Positions 19,025 through 27,064 of a DNA stretch of 42,167 bases are shown here, piece after piece. The notes under the pieces are model-generated. The model was given only the letters and a program-made list of their open reading frames with translations. It was not told where the DNA came from and did not search any database. Source of the stretch: Mycobacterium persicum (GTDB lineage: Bacteria; Actinomycetota; Actinomycetes; Mycobacteriales; Mycobacteriaceae). Position numbers and translations under genes: made by a program. Position 1 is the first letter of the stretch, and the number at the start of each line of letters is the position of its first letter. Location of the stretch: positions 1-42,167 of the forward strand of contig NZ_MVIF01000045.1 of NCBI RefSeq assembly GCF_002086675.1, written 5' to 3'.

Positions 19025-21609
19025 GCTGTTATGCGCTGTTGCGCGGCCAGCGATGCGTAGGTCGTGGTGCGCTGGCGCGCCGGCCGGCCTATCCCCTGGG
19101 CGATGGCCACCAGTTCGGCGACGGTCTTGGCCGAGCCGTGTTCGGAGCCGGCCATCCGCGAGATCGTCTCCTCCATCAGCGTGCCGCCCAGGTCGTTGGC
19201 GCCGCCGTTGAGCATTGTCTGGGTACCTTTGTCCCCGAGCTTCACCCAACTGGTCTGAATGTGGGCGATACGGCCGTGCAGCATGATCCGCGCCAAGGCG
19301 TGCACCGCCCGGTTGTCGCGCTGCGTGGGCCCGGGCCGCGCCGCCCCCGCCAGATACAGCGGTGAATTCTGGTGAACGAACGGCAGCGGCACGAACTCGG
19401 TGAAGCCGCCGGTGCGGTCCTGGATTTCACGCAGCACGTTGAGATGGGCGATCCAGTGCCGGGGGGTGTCGACGTGCCCGTACATCATGGTCGACGACGA
19501 CCGTAGCCCCACTTCGTGTGCGGTGCTCACGATCTCGACCCATAGCGACGTCGGCAGCTTGCCCTTGGTGAGCACCCAGCGCACCTCGTCGTCGAGAATC
19601 TCGGCGGCGGTGCCGGGAATGGTGCCCAGCCCGGCTTCGCGCAGGCTGATCAGCCACTCGCGAACGCTCAGTCCGCTCTTGGTCACGCCGTTGGCGATCT
19701 CCATCGGCGAAAACGCGTGCACGTGCATTTCCGGGACCCGGGTCTTGACCGCGCGCACCAGGTCGGCGTACCCGGTGACCGGCAGCTCCGGGTCGATGCC
19801 GCCTTGCATGCACACCTCGGTAGCGCCCGCGACATGGGCCTCCCAGGCGCGGTCGGCGACTTCGTCGACGGACAGCGAGTATGCGTCGGCGTCGCCCTTC
19901 CGCTGGGCGAAGGCACAGAACCGGCAGCCGGTGTAGCAGATGTTGGTGAAGTTGATGTTGCGGTTGACCACGAAGGTCACGTCATCGCCGACGGCATCGC
20001 GACGCAACGAATCCGCCAGCGCGGTAACAGCTTCCAGCGCCGGACCGTCGGCGGTGGCCAAGGCGAGGTATTCCTCGTCGGTGCAGCCGGCGGGGTCCCG
20101 TTCCGCCGAACGCAGTGCGGCAAGGACATCGGTGTCGATGTGCTCGGGTGCGCGAGCCGCCAGATCTTGCACTTGCGAACGGATGGAGTCCCAGTCGCCG
20201 AAGGCGCTGTCGAGGTCACTGCGGGCTTCGGTGCTACGGCCCTCGGTGTCGATCGCCGCGTTGAGATCCAGCCGGCCGGCAGATGCCATGTCGTCGGGCT
20301 CCTGCCACGGCATGCCCACCGGCTTGACGTCACGCGCGAAGCCGGTCGCCGGGTCGGCAAGGGCGGCAACATGTTTGCGCACCCGCGGGTCGATCCAGGC
20401 CGCGCCCGCCTGCACATACCTAGGCTGCGCGGTCAGCCGCTGCACCAGCTCGTAGCCGGACTCCGCGGTGACGGCGGCCAAGTCATCCAACGCGGGCCAG
20501 GGCCGTTCCGGGTTGACGTGGTCGGGTGTCAGCGGGGATACGCCGCCCCAGTCGTCGACACCGGCGGCGATCAGCGCCAGGCAGTCGTCCCGGGACACCA
20601 GGTTCGGTGGCGCCTGAATGCGCATGCCGGGGCCGAGAACCAGCCGCGCAACGGCCACCGTCGCGCGGTAATCGTCGATTCCGGCGTCGGGAACCGCAGC
20701 CATGGCGGTGTGCTTCTTGGCCCGGAAGTTCTGCACGATCACTTCCTGAACATGACCGAACTCCTTGTGCGCCTTGCGAATTGCATGCAAGGTATCGGCG
20801 CGCTCGGCCAGCGTCTCGCCGATGCCTACCAGCAGGCCGGTGGTGAACGGGATGGAGAGCCGGCCAGCGTCGGTCAGGACGCGCAAGCGCACCGCAGGGT
20901 CTTTGTCCGGGCTGCCGTAGTGAGCCAGACCCTTGGTTTCGAACAACCGCCGCGATGTTGTCTCCAGCATCATGCCCATCGACGGCGCCACCGGCTTGAG
21001 CCGCGACATCTCCGACCAGCTCATCACCCCGGGGTTGAGGTGCGGAAGCAGTCCGGTTTCTTCCAGCACCCGTATCGCCATGGCGCGCACGTAGGACAGC
21101 GTGGAGTCATAGCCGCGTTCGTCGAGCCACTCCCGCGCCTCCGGCCAACGATCCTCCGGACGGTCCCCGAGTGTGAATAATGCTTCCTTGCAACCCAGTT
21201 CGGCTCCGTGCCGAGCCACGTCGAGGATCTCGCCGGGTTCCAGGTACATCCCGGCGCCGTGAGCGCGCAGCTTGCCCGGAACGGTGACGAAGGTGCAGTA
21301 GTGGCAGGTGTCGCGGCAAAGGTGGGTGACAGGGATGAAGACCTTGCGCGAGTAGGTGATCGGCAGCCGACCTCCCGGGCCGCGCCGCCCGGCCGACTCC
21401 AGACCCGCGTCGCGTACCCGCGCCGCGCTGGCACACAGGTCGGCCAGGTCGGCGCCGCGCGCCGTCATCGCGACGGCCGCCTCATCGAGATTCAGCGAAA
21501 CCCCGTCACGAGCCCGCCGCAACACCCGCCGCAGCGCCGACGCGTCGGGTCTGGGCGGCACCACGGCGTGAGGCAGAGCGGCGGACTCCTGGCGCGAAGT
21601 CAGTGGCAC
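19015..21609 (-). CDS. fbiC: FO synthase FbiC (F420 biosynthesis)
   Basis: 864 residues from a GTG at 21609. It is a fusion of two radical-SAM halves. The CofG-like half has [10 protein letters not shown] near residue 98, and the CofH-like half has [10 protein letters not shown] near residue 560. Each supplies the CxxxCxxC cysteines for a [4Fe-4S] cluster and S-adenosylmethionine. The enzyme joins tyrosine to 5-amino-6-ribitylamino-uracil to make FO, the chromophore of coenzyme F420, which mycobacteria use in redox reactions and for activating nitroimidazole prodrugs. It is cytosolic and similar in length to the M. tuberculosis protein. It is transcribed alone, divergent from the PE12-like gene and convergent with TB8.4. 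Confidence 0.96.
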   Translation of the reverse strand: MPLTSRQESAALPHAVVPPRPDASALRRVLRRARDGVSLNLDEAAVAMTARGADLADLCASAARVRDAGLESAGRRGPGGRLPITYSRKVFIPVTHLCRDTCHYCTFVTVPGKLRAHGAGMYLEPGEILDVARHGAELGCKEALFTLGDRPEDRWPEAREWLDERGYDSTLSYVRAMAIRVLEETGLLPHLNPGVMSWSEMSRLKPVAPSMGMMLETTSRRLFETKGLAHYGSPDKDPAVRLRVLTDAGRLSIPFTTGLLVGIGETLAERADTLHAIRKAHKEFGHVQEVIVQNFRAKKHTAMAAVPDAGIDDYRATVAVARLVLGPGMRIQAPPNLVSRDDCLALIAAGVDDWGGVSPLTPDHVNPERPWPALDDLAAVTAESGYELVQRLTAQPRYVQAGAAWIDPRVRKHVAALADPATGFARDVKPVGMPWQEPDDMASAGRLDLNAAIDTEGRSTEARSDLDSAFGDWDSIRSQVQDLAARAPEHIDTDVLAALRSAERDPAGCTDEEYLALATADGPALEAVTALADSLRRDAVGDDVTFVVNRNINFTNICYTGCRFCAFAQRKGDADAYSLSVDEVADRAWEAHVAGATEVCMQGGIDPELPVTGYADLVRAVKTRVPEMHVHAFSPMEIANGVTKSGLSVREWLISLREAGLGTIPGTAAEILDDEVRWVLTKGKLPTSLWVEIVSTAHEVGLRSSSTMMYGHVDTPRHWIAHLNVLREIQDRTGGFTEFVPLPFVHQNSPLYLAGAARPGPTQRDNRAVHALARIMLHGRIAHIQTSWVKLGDKGTQTMLNGGANDLGGTLMEETISRMAGSEHGSAKTVAELVAIAQGIGRPARQRTTTYASLAAQQRITARA

Positions 21610-21792
21610 GTTGGTACAACTTCCGTCCGCGCGTCATTGGTCCGAAACTCGGCGGGTGCCATATTCGCAACAGTAGCGGCAGGACCGGGTCCGCCACTGA
21701 CCGGCCTGGGCTGCGTCTTGGCCGATCCACCACGATTGGCACCCGATCGAGATACGCTAGCCAAACCACGGTGGAACGGGGGTGCAGACGCG

Positions 21793-22665
21793 ATGTCGTA
21801 TCTGGCCGCGGCGCCGGAGGCGCTGGTAGCGGCGGCTTCGAATGTCGCCGGCATCGGATCGGAAATCAGCGCGGCCAACGCCGCGGCGGCGGTTCCGACG
21901 ACCGGAATCACCGCGTCGGCCGCCGACGCCGTCTCGGCGCAGGTCGCCGCACTGTTCTCGTCACACGGTCAGGTGTACCAGCGGCTCAGCGCGCAGTTGG
22001 CGACGTTTCACGACCAGTTTGCGCAGGCCCTGAGCGCCGGCGCCAACGCCTATGCGTCGGCCGAGGCCAACGCCGCCAAGACCTTGTTGGGTGCGGTGAA
22101 CGCGCCCGTCGAGAAACTGCTGGGACACCCGTTGATCGGGCCCACCGGCCTAGTGCCCAACGCGGTGAGCCCGGCGCCCGGCGCCCTGTCCGGTGCGCTG
22201 GGCTCCAGCGCGCTCGGTGGGAACGCGGCGGCCGGCGCGCTGGCGCTGCCGCCCACCGGCGGACTCGGCGCTCTGGCGGGCAGCGGCGCGCTGCTGCGGC
22301 CGTTGGCCGGCGGCGCCGCGGCTCCGGCGGCGGTCATACCGGTGTCGGTGGCCACTGCCATCGAGAATTTCTATCTTTGGGCCGAGCCGTGGGTGCAGTG
22401 GGGCTTCAGCGTCGCCTCCTGGGCGGCGGGTTGGGTGCCGTATCTCGGGATCTTGGCGCCGCAGATCAACTTCTTCTACTACCTGTTCGAGCCGATGGTG
22501 CAGAGCGGCCTGTTCAATACGCTGGACTGGCTGGACGGGACGATCACCTTCAGTCAGGGGCTGAGCAACTTCTGGTCGGCCACCACGGCGTCGGTCAACC
22601 AGTTCATCAACACCGAGATCAGCTGGATCCGCGGCTTCCTCCCGCCTTGGCCACCGCTGCCGTAA
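21793..22665 (+). CDS. PE family protein, PE12-like
   Basis: 290 residues from ATG 21793. The PE domain occupies about 1-95, opening MSYLAAAPEALVAAASN and containing GSEISAANAAAAVPTTGI and FHDQFAQALSAGANAY. A Gly/Ala-rich linker follows (about 120-185). The C-terminal region (about 190-290) is strikingly aromatic: FYLWAEPWVQWGFSVASW, INFFYYLFEPM and FLPPWPPLP. PE proteins are exported through ESX-5-type systems; an aromatic hydrophobic tail suggests association with the cell envelope. It is divergent from fbiC and convergent with the membrane-protein gene, as expected for Rv1172c. Longer upstream frames are shadows of fbiC. Function is unknown. Confidence 0.9.
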   Translation: MSYLAAAPEALVAAASNVAGIGSEISAANAAAAVPTTGITASAADAVSAQVAALFSSHGQVYQRLSAQLATFHDQFAQALSAGANAYASAEANAAKTLLGAVNAPVEKLLGHPLIGPTGLVPNAVSPAPGALSGALGSSALGGNAAAGALALPPTGGLGALAGSGALLRPLAGGAAAPAAVIPVSVATAIENFYLWAEPWVQWGFSVASWAAGWVPYLGILAPQINFFYYLFEPMVQSGLFNTLDWLDGTITFSQGLSNFWSATTASVNQFINTEISWIRGFLPPWPPLP

Positions 22666-22678
22666 CCGGCCGTAACCG

Positions 22679-23098
22679 TCAGGGGTGGATTCGGCGCCGC
22701 CACAGCACCCATGCCGGCGGCGCGACTCCCGCCCCGATCAGGATCAACGCCCCAAAGGCCATCAGCCCACGTCCACCGAGGACAACGTCGTCGCCCGGAC
22801 CGCCGAGGCTCAACACTGCCACCGTCAGTAGCCATGTCCACAGCGGTAACGCGGCCACCCGCGGCGACGTGGTCCATCGCGCGGCCGCCCACACCAGCGC
22901 CGCATTGAGCAGGCCGCTGACCACAGCGCTGATCGGGAAGGGCACCGAACCGATATAGGACGGCAGCAGCAGAGCCCCGGCTAGTGCGGATAACACCCCG
23001 TCGACGGCCAGCAACGCCAGGACAACGACACGTATCGCGGGGTCGGTGGTGGCGGCGGTCTCTTCACTCGAGACGGCGCGCGGCTGAGTTTCGGTCAG
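22679..23098 (-). CDS. Four-helix membrane protein, Rv1171-like
   Basis: About 139 residues if translation starts at a CTG at 23098, which overlaps the stop of the 35-codon ORF (CTGA). The frame is open to an ATG at 23170, but that would overlap the small ORF by about 75 nt. About four transmembrane segments are visible, for example VVVLALLAVDGVLSALAGAL and LTVAVLSLGGPGDDVVLGG, with a basic end WRRRIHP. No enzymatic motif is recognised. It follows mshB and the small ORF in one direction and is probably cotranscribed with them, as Rv1171 follows mshB in M. tuberculosis. The start codon is the main uncertainty. Confidence 0.75.
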   Translation of the reverse strand: MTETQPRAVSSEETAATTDPAIRVVVLALLAVDGVLSALAGALLLPSYIGSVPFPISAVVSGLLNAALVWAAARWTTSPRVAALPLWTWLLTVAVLSLGGPGDDVVLGGRGLMAFGALILIGAGVAPPAWVLWRRRIHP

Positions 23099-23202
23099 GT
23101 TGGGACGCTGTCGATCTGGGAGAGGATCGAACCGATGACCCACTGCAGGCTGTCCAGCCGGTCCTGCCAATGCTGCAGGTTAGGGTCCAGGTCGGGGTCC
23201 AT
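23095..23202 (-). CDS. 35-codon ORF inside the mshB operon
   Basis: The ORF starts at the ATG at 23202 and ends with TGA at 23097-23095. GGAAGGA, a very good Shine-Dalgarno match, lies about 8 nt upstream. The product begins MDPDLDPNLQHWQDRLDSLQ and ends SQIDSVPT; it is acidic and amphipathic, with no membrane segment. It sits 33 nt after mshB and overlaps the first codon of the next gene. The spacing and ribosome site argue for real translation. Function is unknown; it could be a leader coupling translation of the membrane protein, or a small MshB partner. Confidence 0.65.
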   Translation of the reverse strand: MDPDLDPNLQHWQDRLDSLQWVIGSILSQIDSVPT

Positions 23203-23235
23203 GCGATTTCCTTCCGTGGCTGCCTGATTGGCAGC

Positions 23236-24132
23236 CTACGTGCCGTAACCGGTGAAGCCCAGACCGGCGAGCAGATCTGTTTCCCAGCCACGTTCATCAC
23301 GGTCCCCCGCGACGCCCGCGGCAAGCACATAGTGCTCCTGGGCCGCGATCGGCAACGCCATGTTGTTGGACAGGGCGCAGGCCCGGCCGGTCGGCCCGAC
23401 GCTGACCTGGGTGGCGTGCGCCGCCAGCGCCGCGGCCTTGGCGGCCTGCGCGTGCGAGTCCCCCTCGACGACGGCGGTGATCCGCTCGTCCGGAAAGGCG
23501 AAGGGCACGTCGTCCGGCGGCAGCACCCACTCGGGCCGCAGGTCCTCGGCGGCCAGGTCCTGCTTGGCCGCGCGAAATGCGCTGAGCCCGAAGACAGTCC
23601 AGTAAGCCTTCGGCACCGTCCATGGGTCGCCCGGGAAGTCTGAGGTGTGCGCTGCGGCCACCGCGGCGGCGGTGACTTTGTGGGTATGCACGTGGTCGGG
23701 ATGTCCATATCCGCCGCCGGGGTCGTAGCTCACCACGACATGCGGACGGACCTCGCGGATGATCCCGACCAATGCTCCCACCGCCTGCCGTTCGTCGGCA
23801 TCGACGAATCTGCGCTCGCTGCGCTGCTCGGTGCCGGCCATCCCGGAGTCACGCCAACGGCCCGCGCCGCCCAGGTAGCGGGGTCCGCTCACCCCCAGCA
23901 ACTGCAGTGCGGCGGTGAGTTCGGCGATGCGGTAGCCGCCGAGTTGATCGGCGTGGTCGGCGGCGAGTTGGGCCCACCGGTCGCCGATGACCTCGCCCTC
24001 CTCACCGAGCGTGCAGGTGACGACATGGACCGCTGCGCCCCGGGCGGTGTAGTGGGCGATCGTTGCGCCGTTGCTGAGGCTTTCATCGTCGGGGTGGGCA
24101 TGCACGAACAGCAGCCGCGGCGTCTCAGGCAT
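23236..24132 (-). CDS. mshB: GlcNAc-Ins deacetylase MshB (mycothiol biosynthesis)
   Basis: 298 residues from ATG 24132. It is a PIG-L/LmbE-type zinc deacetylase. The zinc ligands are visible as H13 and D16 in HAHPDDES, with D15 as the catalytic base, and H147 in [11 protein letters not shown]. It removes the acetyl group from N-acetylglucosaminyl-inositol, the second pathway-specific enzymatic step of mycothiol synthesis, in the cytosol. The residue numbers coincide with those known for the M. tuberculosis enzyme, supporting the start. It heads a likely operon with the 35-codon ORF and the Rv1171-like membrane protein. Confidence 0.96.
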   Translation of the reverse strand: MPETPRLLFVHAHPDDESLSNGATIAHYTARGAAVHVVTCTLGEEGEVIGDRWAQLAADHADQLGGYRIAELTAALQLLGVSGPRYLGGAGRWRDSGMAGTEQRSERRFVDADERQAVGALVGIIREVRPHVVVSYDPGGGYGHPDHVHTHKVTAAAVAAAHTSDFPGDPWTVPKAYWTVFGLSAFRAAKQDLAAEDLRPEWVLPPDDVPFAFPDERITAVVEGDSHAQAAKAAALAAHATQVSVGPTGRACALSNNMALPIAAQEHYVLAAGVAGDRDERGWETDLLAGLGFTGYGT

Positions 24133-24499
24133 CGGCTAGCACCCTAACCGCCGGACGCCGCGGCATCCAGCCCCGACCAAGGACCTACCGCAACGGACCG
24201 CAGGCAGCCCCCTACCGGCCGTCCGCCCCGATCGGGTGACCAAAGCGGAGCGTATCGCGATCCAGGGACTTAGATGACTATTTCCACAGAATCTGTTGGC
24301 AATAATGTGCCACTCGGGTAGTCGTCCCGCCTCAGGCCCGCGCCGAGGACGAAACCGCCTGCCGCTGTGAGCGTTACGGACGGGCCGGTCGCCAGGCCGG
24401 TCGCCGGGCCGGGCCCGGAAGTGGCCGCGCGCCGGGCCGGATGCTGAACGGCCGGCTCTACGAGCAACAGGTAGGAACGCGAGCGGCTACTATCACACC
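24133..24499. other. Divergent promoter region between mshB and TetR gene
   Basis: 367 bp with no convincing gene. It carries the first copy of an element also found upstream of the PE gene (AGCGGAGCGTATCGCGA at 24244-24260 and TGCCACTCGGG at 24308-24318). The mshB promoter (minus) and the leaderless TetR promoter (plus, at 24488) lie here. Confidence 0.6.
24244..24318 (+). repeat. Conserved upstream element, copy 1
   Basis: AGCGGAGCGTATCGCGA (24244-24260), then 47 nt, then TGCCACTCGGG (24308-24318). The same two blocks with the same 47-nt spacing occur at 26899-26973. In the spacer, 21 of 47 positions match by hand, clustered next to the second block (GTT and AA-AAT). Confidence 0.7.
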
Positions 24500-24500
24500 A
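24488..24500 (+). promoter_or_regulatory. -10 element for a leaderless TetR transcript
   Basis: TACTAT at 24488-24493 fits the mycobacterial TANNNT -10 consensus and ends 6 nt before the ATG at 24500. No Shine-Dalgarno sequence is present. Transcription would start on the A of the start codon, giving a leaderless mRNA. Confidence 0.6.
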
Positions 24501-25096
24501 TGGCCCAACCCACCCACGACCGGTCGACCGTCCGCAGTCGCCGGCGCGGCGAGGTGCTCGAACGTGCGCTCTATGCGGCCACCTTGGCCGAGCTGGCGAC
24601 CGTCGGATACGGCGGCCTGACGATGGAAGGGATTGCGGCACGCGCTCAAACCGGCAAGGCCGCACTGTATCGGCGCTGGCCCAGTAAGTATGACCTGGTC
24701 CACGCCGCCCTGCGACACGCTGTGCCGCCGCTGGAGGACCCGCGCCCCGGCCGGTCAGCACGGGAAAACCTGCTGACGGTTTTCACCGCTCAGCGTGATG
24801 TGCTGGCCGGTAGGACCGATTTTCCGGGCCTGGAAATCATCGGTCAGCTGATCCACGAACCCGAGCTGCGGGCGATCTTCACCGAGGCGGTGATAGCTCC
24901 GCGGCTGAAAATCGTCGAGTCGATACTGCAGGCCGCTGTTCGCGACGGCCAGATCGATGCGTCCCTGCTCACCCCGCTGACGGCGCGGGTCGGGCCCGCC
25001 CTGATCAACCAGCACTTGATGTTGACCGGAACGCCGCCAAACCGTAGAGAGCTGGAACTCATCGTCGACACGGTGATCCCGCGAAAGACGTCCTAG
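24500..25096 (+). CDS. TetR/AcrR family transcriptional regulator
   Basis: 198 residues. The N-terminal helix-turn-helix spans about 25-70, with LTMEGIAARAQTGKAALYRR and WPSKYDLV, the usual TetR recognition helix. The ligand/dimer domain (about 80-190) contains FPGLEIIGQLIHEPELRAIF and a C-terminal helical region near GPALINQHLML, resembling the TetR_C subfamily found in many actinobacteria. It binds DNA as a dimer and probably represses nearby genes, possibly itself, mshB or the PE gene. M. tuberculosis has a regulator, Rv1167c, between lpqW and PPE17 near mshB; this may be its ortholog in rearranged surroundings, but I cannot confirm that. It is convergent with the PE gene. Confidence 0.88.
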   Translation: MAQPTHDRSTVRSRRRGEVLERALYAATLAELATVGYGGLTMEGIAARAQTGKAALYRRWPSKYDLVHAALRHAVPPLEDPRPGRSARENLLTVFTAQRDVLAGRTDFPGLEIIGQLIHEPELRAIFTEAVIAPRLKIVESILQAAVRDGQIDASLLTPLTARVGPALINQHLMLTGTPPNRRELELIVDTVIPRKTS

Positions 25097-25128
25097 ACGT
25101 TGCAGTTGCCGGCAACGGACCGCCGCGG

Positions 25129-26838
25129 TCAGTACGTTCCGCCGCCGCCGATTTCACCGCCGCCACCGACTTCGACACCGGTAGAGACATCGACCGGTCC
25201 GCCGCCGAGAACCAGGCCGACCAACTGCGTGTCGAGCATCAGTTTCTGCTGCACGGCGCCCAACAGGCCGCCGACCTGACCGTCGCTGAAGACCTGCCCG
25301 TCACCACCGATGGTCAAGTCGGCGTAAAAATCTGCCGGAGCGGGTGCGCCCAGGACGGTGTTGACCAACTGCTCACCGGTACCCAACGCCAGATTGCCCA
25401 TGTTGAAGGCGCGGTCGAGGACTCCGTTGAGGGCGCCGTTGGTGCCGAAAACGGCCCGTTCCAAGCCCATTTCAGCCGCGACCAACCGATGGTTGAGGGC
25501 AAGTTCGGCACCGATCAGATTGGCGTTGAAGCCGACCAGCCCGTGCTCCAGCTGCGCCACGAAACCAGCCGGGGCGCCCAGGGCGGCCTGCGCGGGCGTC
25601 GGATCGACACCCAACGCCACCAGCGCGGGCGTCACCACGCCGCCGGTCAGGCCGATCAAGTTGGCGTCCAGCATGAGTTTTTGAGTGATCGCGCCCGCGA
25701 TACCGCCGAGTTGGGCTTCGCCCGCCACCAACCCGTCGACGACCAGACTGGAATGGAAGCCGTCCGGAACCGGTACACCCAACAGGGTGTTGACGAATTG
25801 CTCGCCGGTGCCCACCAACGAGTTCACGATGCCAAAGCCATTGTTGGCCACCCCATTGAGCGCGGCATCGGTGCCGAAAAGGGCATGCCGCAACGACGTC
25901 TCCCCGGCGACCAGAGCGTGGTTGAAGGCCAGTTCACCGTTGACCACGGCGGAACCAACGGCGACTTCAGCGTGCGCAATGTGCTGCAACACACTGTCCG
26001 ACGAGCCCGTCAGCACCGCCCTGACCGGGCCGGGAACCACGGCCCGCATCAGCCCCGTGTACCCGCTGTGCACGCCGGCCGCAAGCGTCCCGCCGGTGGC
26101 CACCAGCCCCGAAAGCTCACCGAGCCCACCGCCGATACCGGGCGGCAGGGCAGCACCCAACTGCGCGGCCACACCGTTGATCGCACTGTCGAAGCCGCCG
26201 GTCAGCAGCTGACCCGTCGGGATCATTCCGGCAAGAAACTGACCACCGCCTTGCACCGAACCGCCGATCACCAGGCTGGCGCTGAGATTCGGCGCGACCG
26301 GCACACCCGCGACGGTGTTGACGAACTGCTCGCCGGCATATACCAGAGCGTTGGCGGCGTTGAAGCCGGCGTTGAGCACAGCGCCCAGTGCGCCGTTGAC
26401 GCCGGCGACCGCTTGCCCCAACGCGGTTTCACCGGCGACCAAGGTCTCGTTGAACGCGAGCTCGGCGCAAGCCAGGTCGGCGGTGACAGCGGCCCGCGCC
26501 TGGCCGGCCTGCTCCAGCAGCGCGCCCGCCGGGCCACCCGAGAGCATCGCCGCCACATTGCCGGCCTCACTGCCGACATACGCCGCCGCACCCGCCTTCA
26601 GCGTCCGCACAAACTGGTCATGAAACAGTGCCAGCTGCGTGCTGAGCTGTTGGTATGCCTGGCCGTGCGCACCGAACAACGCTGCGATGCTCGCCGATAC
26701 CTCATCAAGAGCCGGGGGGAGCACGCCGATGGTCGCGGATGCCGCGGTATTGCTGGCCGCGCTGATCGTCGAGCCAATGTTTGCTAAATCCGTTGCCGCC
26801 GCTGTAAATAGCGCGGCGTCTGCGAGTACAAAAGACAT
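25129..26838 (-). CDS. PE family protein with three C-terminal repeats
   Basis: 569 residues from ATG 26838, with GAGAGG 6 nt upstream. The PE domain is about 1-95 (MSFVLADAALFTAAATDLAN, then FHDQFVRTLKAGAAAYVGSE). Three related units follow at about 125-200, 301-395 and 444-545. Each runs ELAFNxxLVAGExxL, G-x-N/D-x-AL, a helix, then GEQxVNTxxGxP and a beta-like LxIxG. Units 2 and 3 extend to QKLMLD. The tail is Gly-rich and ends GGGGTY. This is not a PGRS domain and not the lipase-type PE11 that lies next to mshB in M. tuberculosis. It is probably ESX-exported and surface-located. I do not recognise the repeat. Confidence 0.88.
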   Translation of the reverse strand: MSFVLADAALFTAAATDLANIGSTISAASNTAASATIGVLPPALDEVSASIAALFGAHGQAYQQLSTQLALFHDQFVRTLKAGAAAYVGSEAGNVAAMLSGGPAGALLEQAGQARAAVTADLACAELAFNETLVAGETALGQAVAGVNGALGAVLNAGFNAANALVYAGEQFVNTVAGVPVAPNLSASLVIGGSVQGGGQFLAGMIPTGQLLTGGFDSAINGVAAQLGAALPPGIGGGLGELSGLVATGGTLAAGVHSGYTGLMRAVVPGPVRAVLTGSSDSVLQHIAHAEVAVGSAVVNGELAFNHALVAGETSLRHALFGTDAALNGVANNGFGIVNSLVGTGEQFVNTLLGVPVPDGFHSSLVVDGLVAGEAQLGGIAGAITQKLMLDANLIGLTGGVVTPALVALGVDPTPAQAALGAPAGFVAQLEHGLVGFNANLIGAELALNHRLVAAEMGLERAVFGTNGALNGVLDRAFNMGNLALGTGEQLVNTVLGAPAPADFYADLTIGGDGQVFSDGQVGGLLGAVQQKLMLDTQLVGLVLGGGPVDVSTGVEVGGGGEIGGGGTY

Positions 26839-26898
26839 CTCGGGCCTCTCAACCGTGCGTCATTGCTGGCTATCCCTGGCCCGATCAGAGCAGCCCGC

Positions 26899-26973
26899 AG
26901 CGGAGCGTATCGCGAGCTGCGAGCCGCTTCAGCCGTTTCGATGCAAACCGTTAGTAACAATTTGCCACTCGGG
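26899..26973 (+). repeat. Conserved upstream element, copy 2
   Basis: This is the second occurrence of AGCGGAGCGTATCGCGA (26899-26915) and, 47 nt later, TGCCACTCGGG (26963-26973). Here it lies 61-135 nt upstream of the PE start on the minus strand, so it could be that gene's promoter or operator region. Its twin lies between mshB and the TetR gene. Confidence 0.7.
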
Positions 26974-27064
26974 CAATTCGTGTGGGTTTCCGCGGGCGAT
27001 CCCGTGAGCGCGTGAAAAGGGCTACCGCCCATGGGTTTACCCGAACGATGCGTCCCGAGATCTG

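Noticed and set aside
21208..21792. Extended N-terminus for the PE12-like gene
   Set aside because: It would be antisense to fbiC; the PE domain itself starts with MSYLAAAPEAL at 21793.
25105..25130. Strong terminator between the TetR and PE genes
   Set aside because: There are small palindromes (GTTGCCGGCAAC and GACCG-CCG-CGGTC), but the stems are short and I could not support termination.
25489..26787. Plus-strand 432-codon frame opposite the PE gene
   Set aside because: Composition is that of an antisense shadow (His/Arg/Gln-rich), with no family match, and the minus strand has a clear PE domain.
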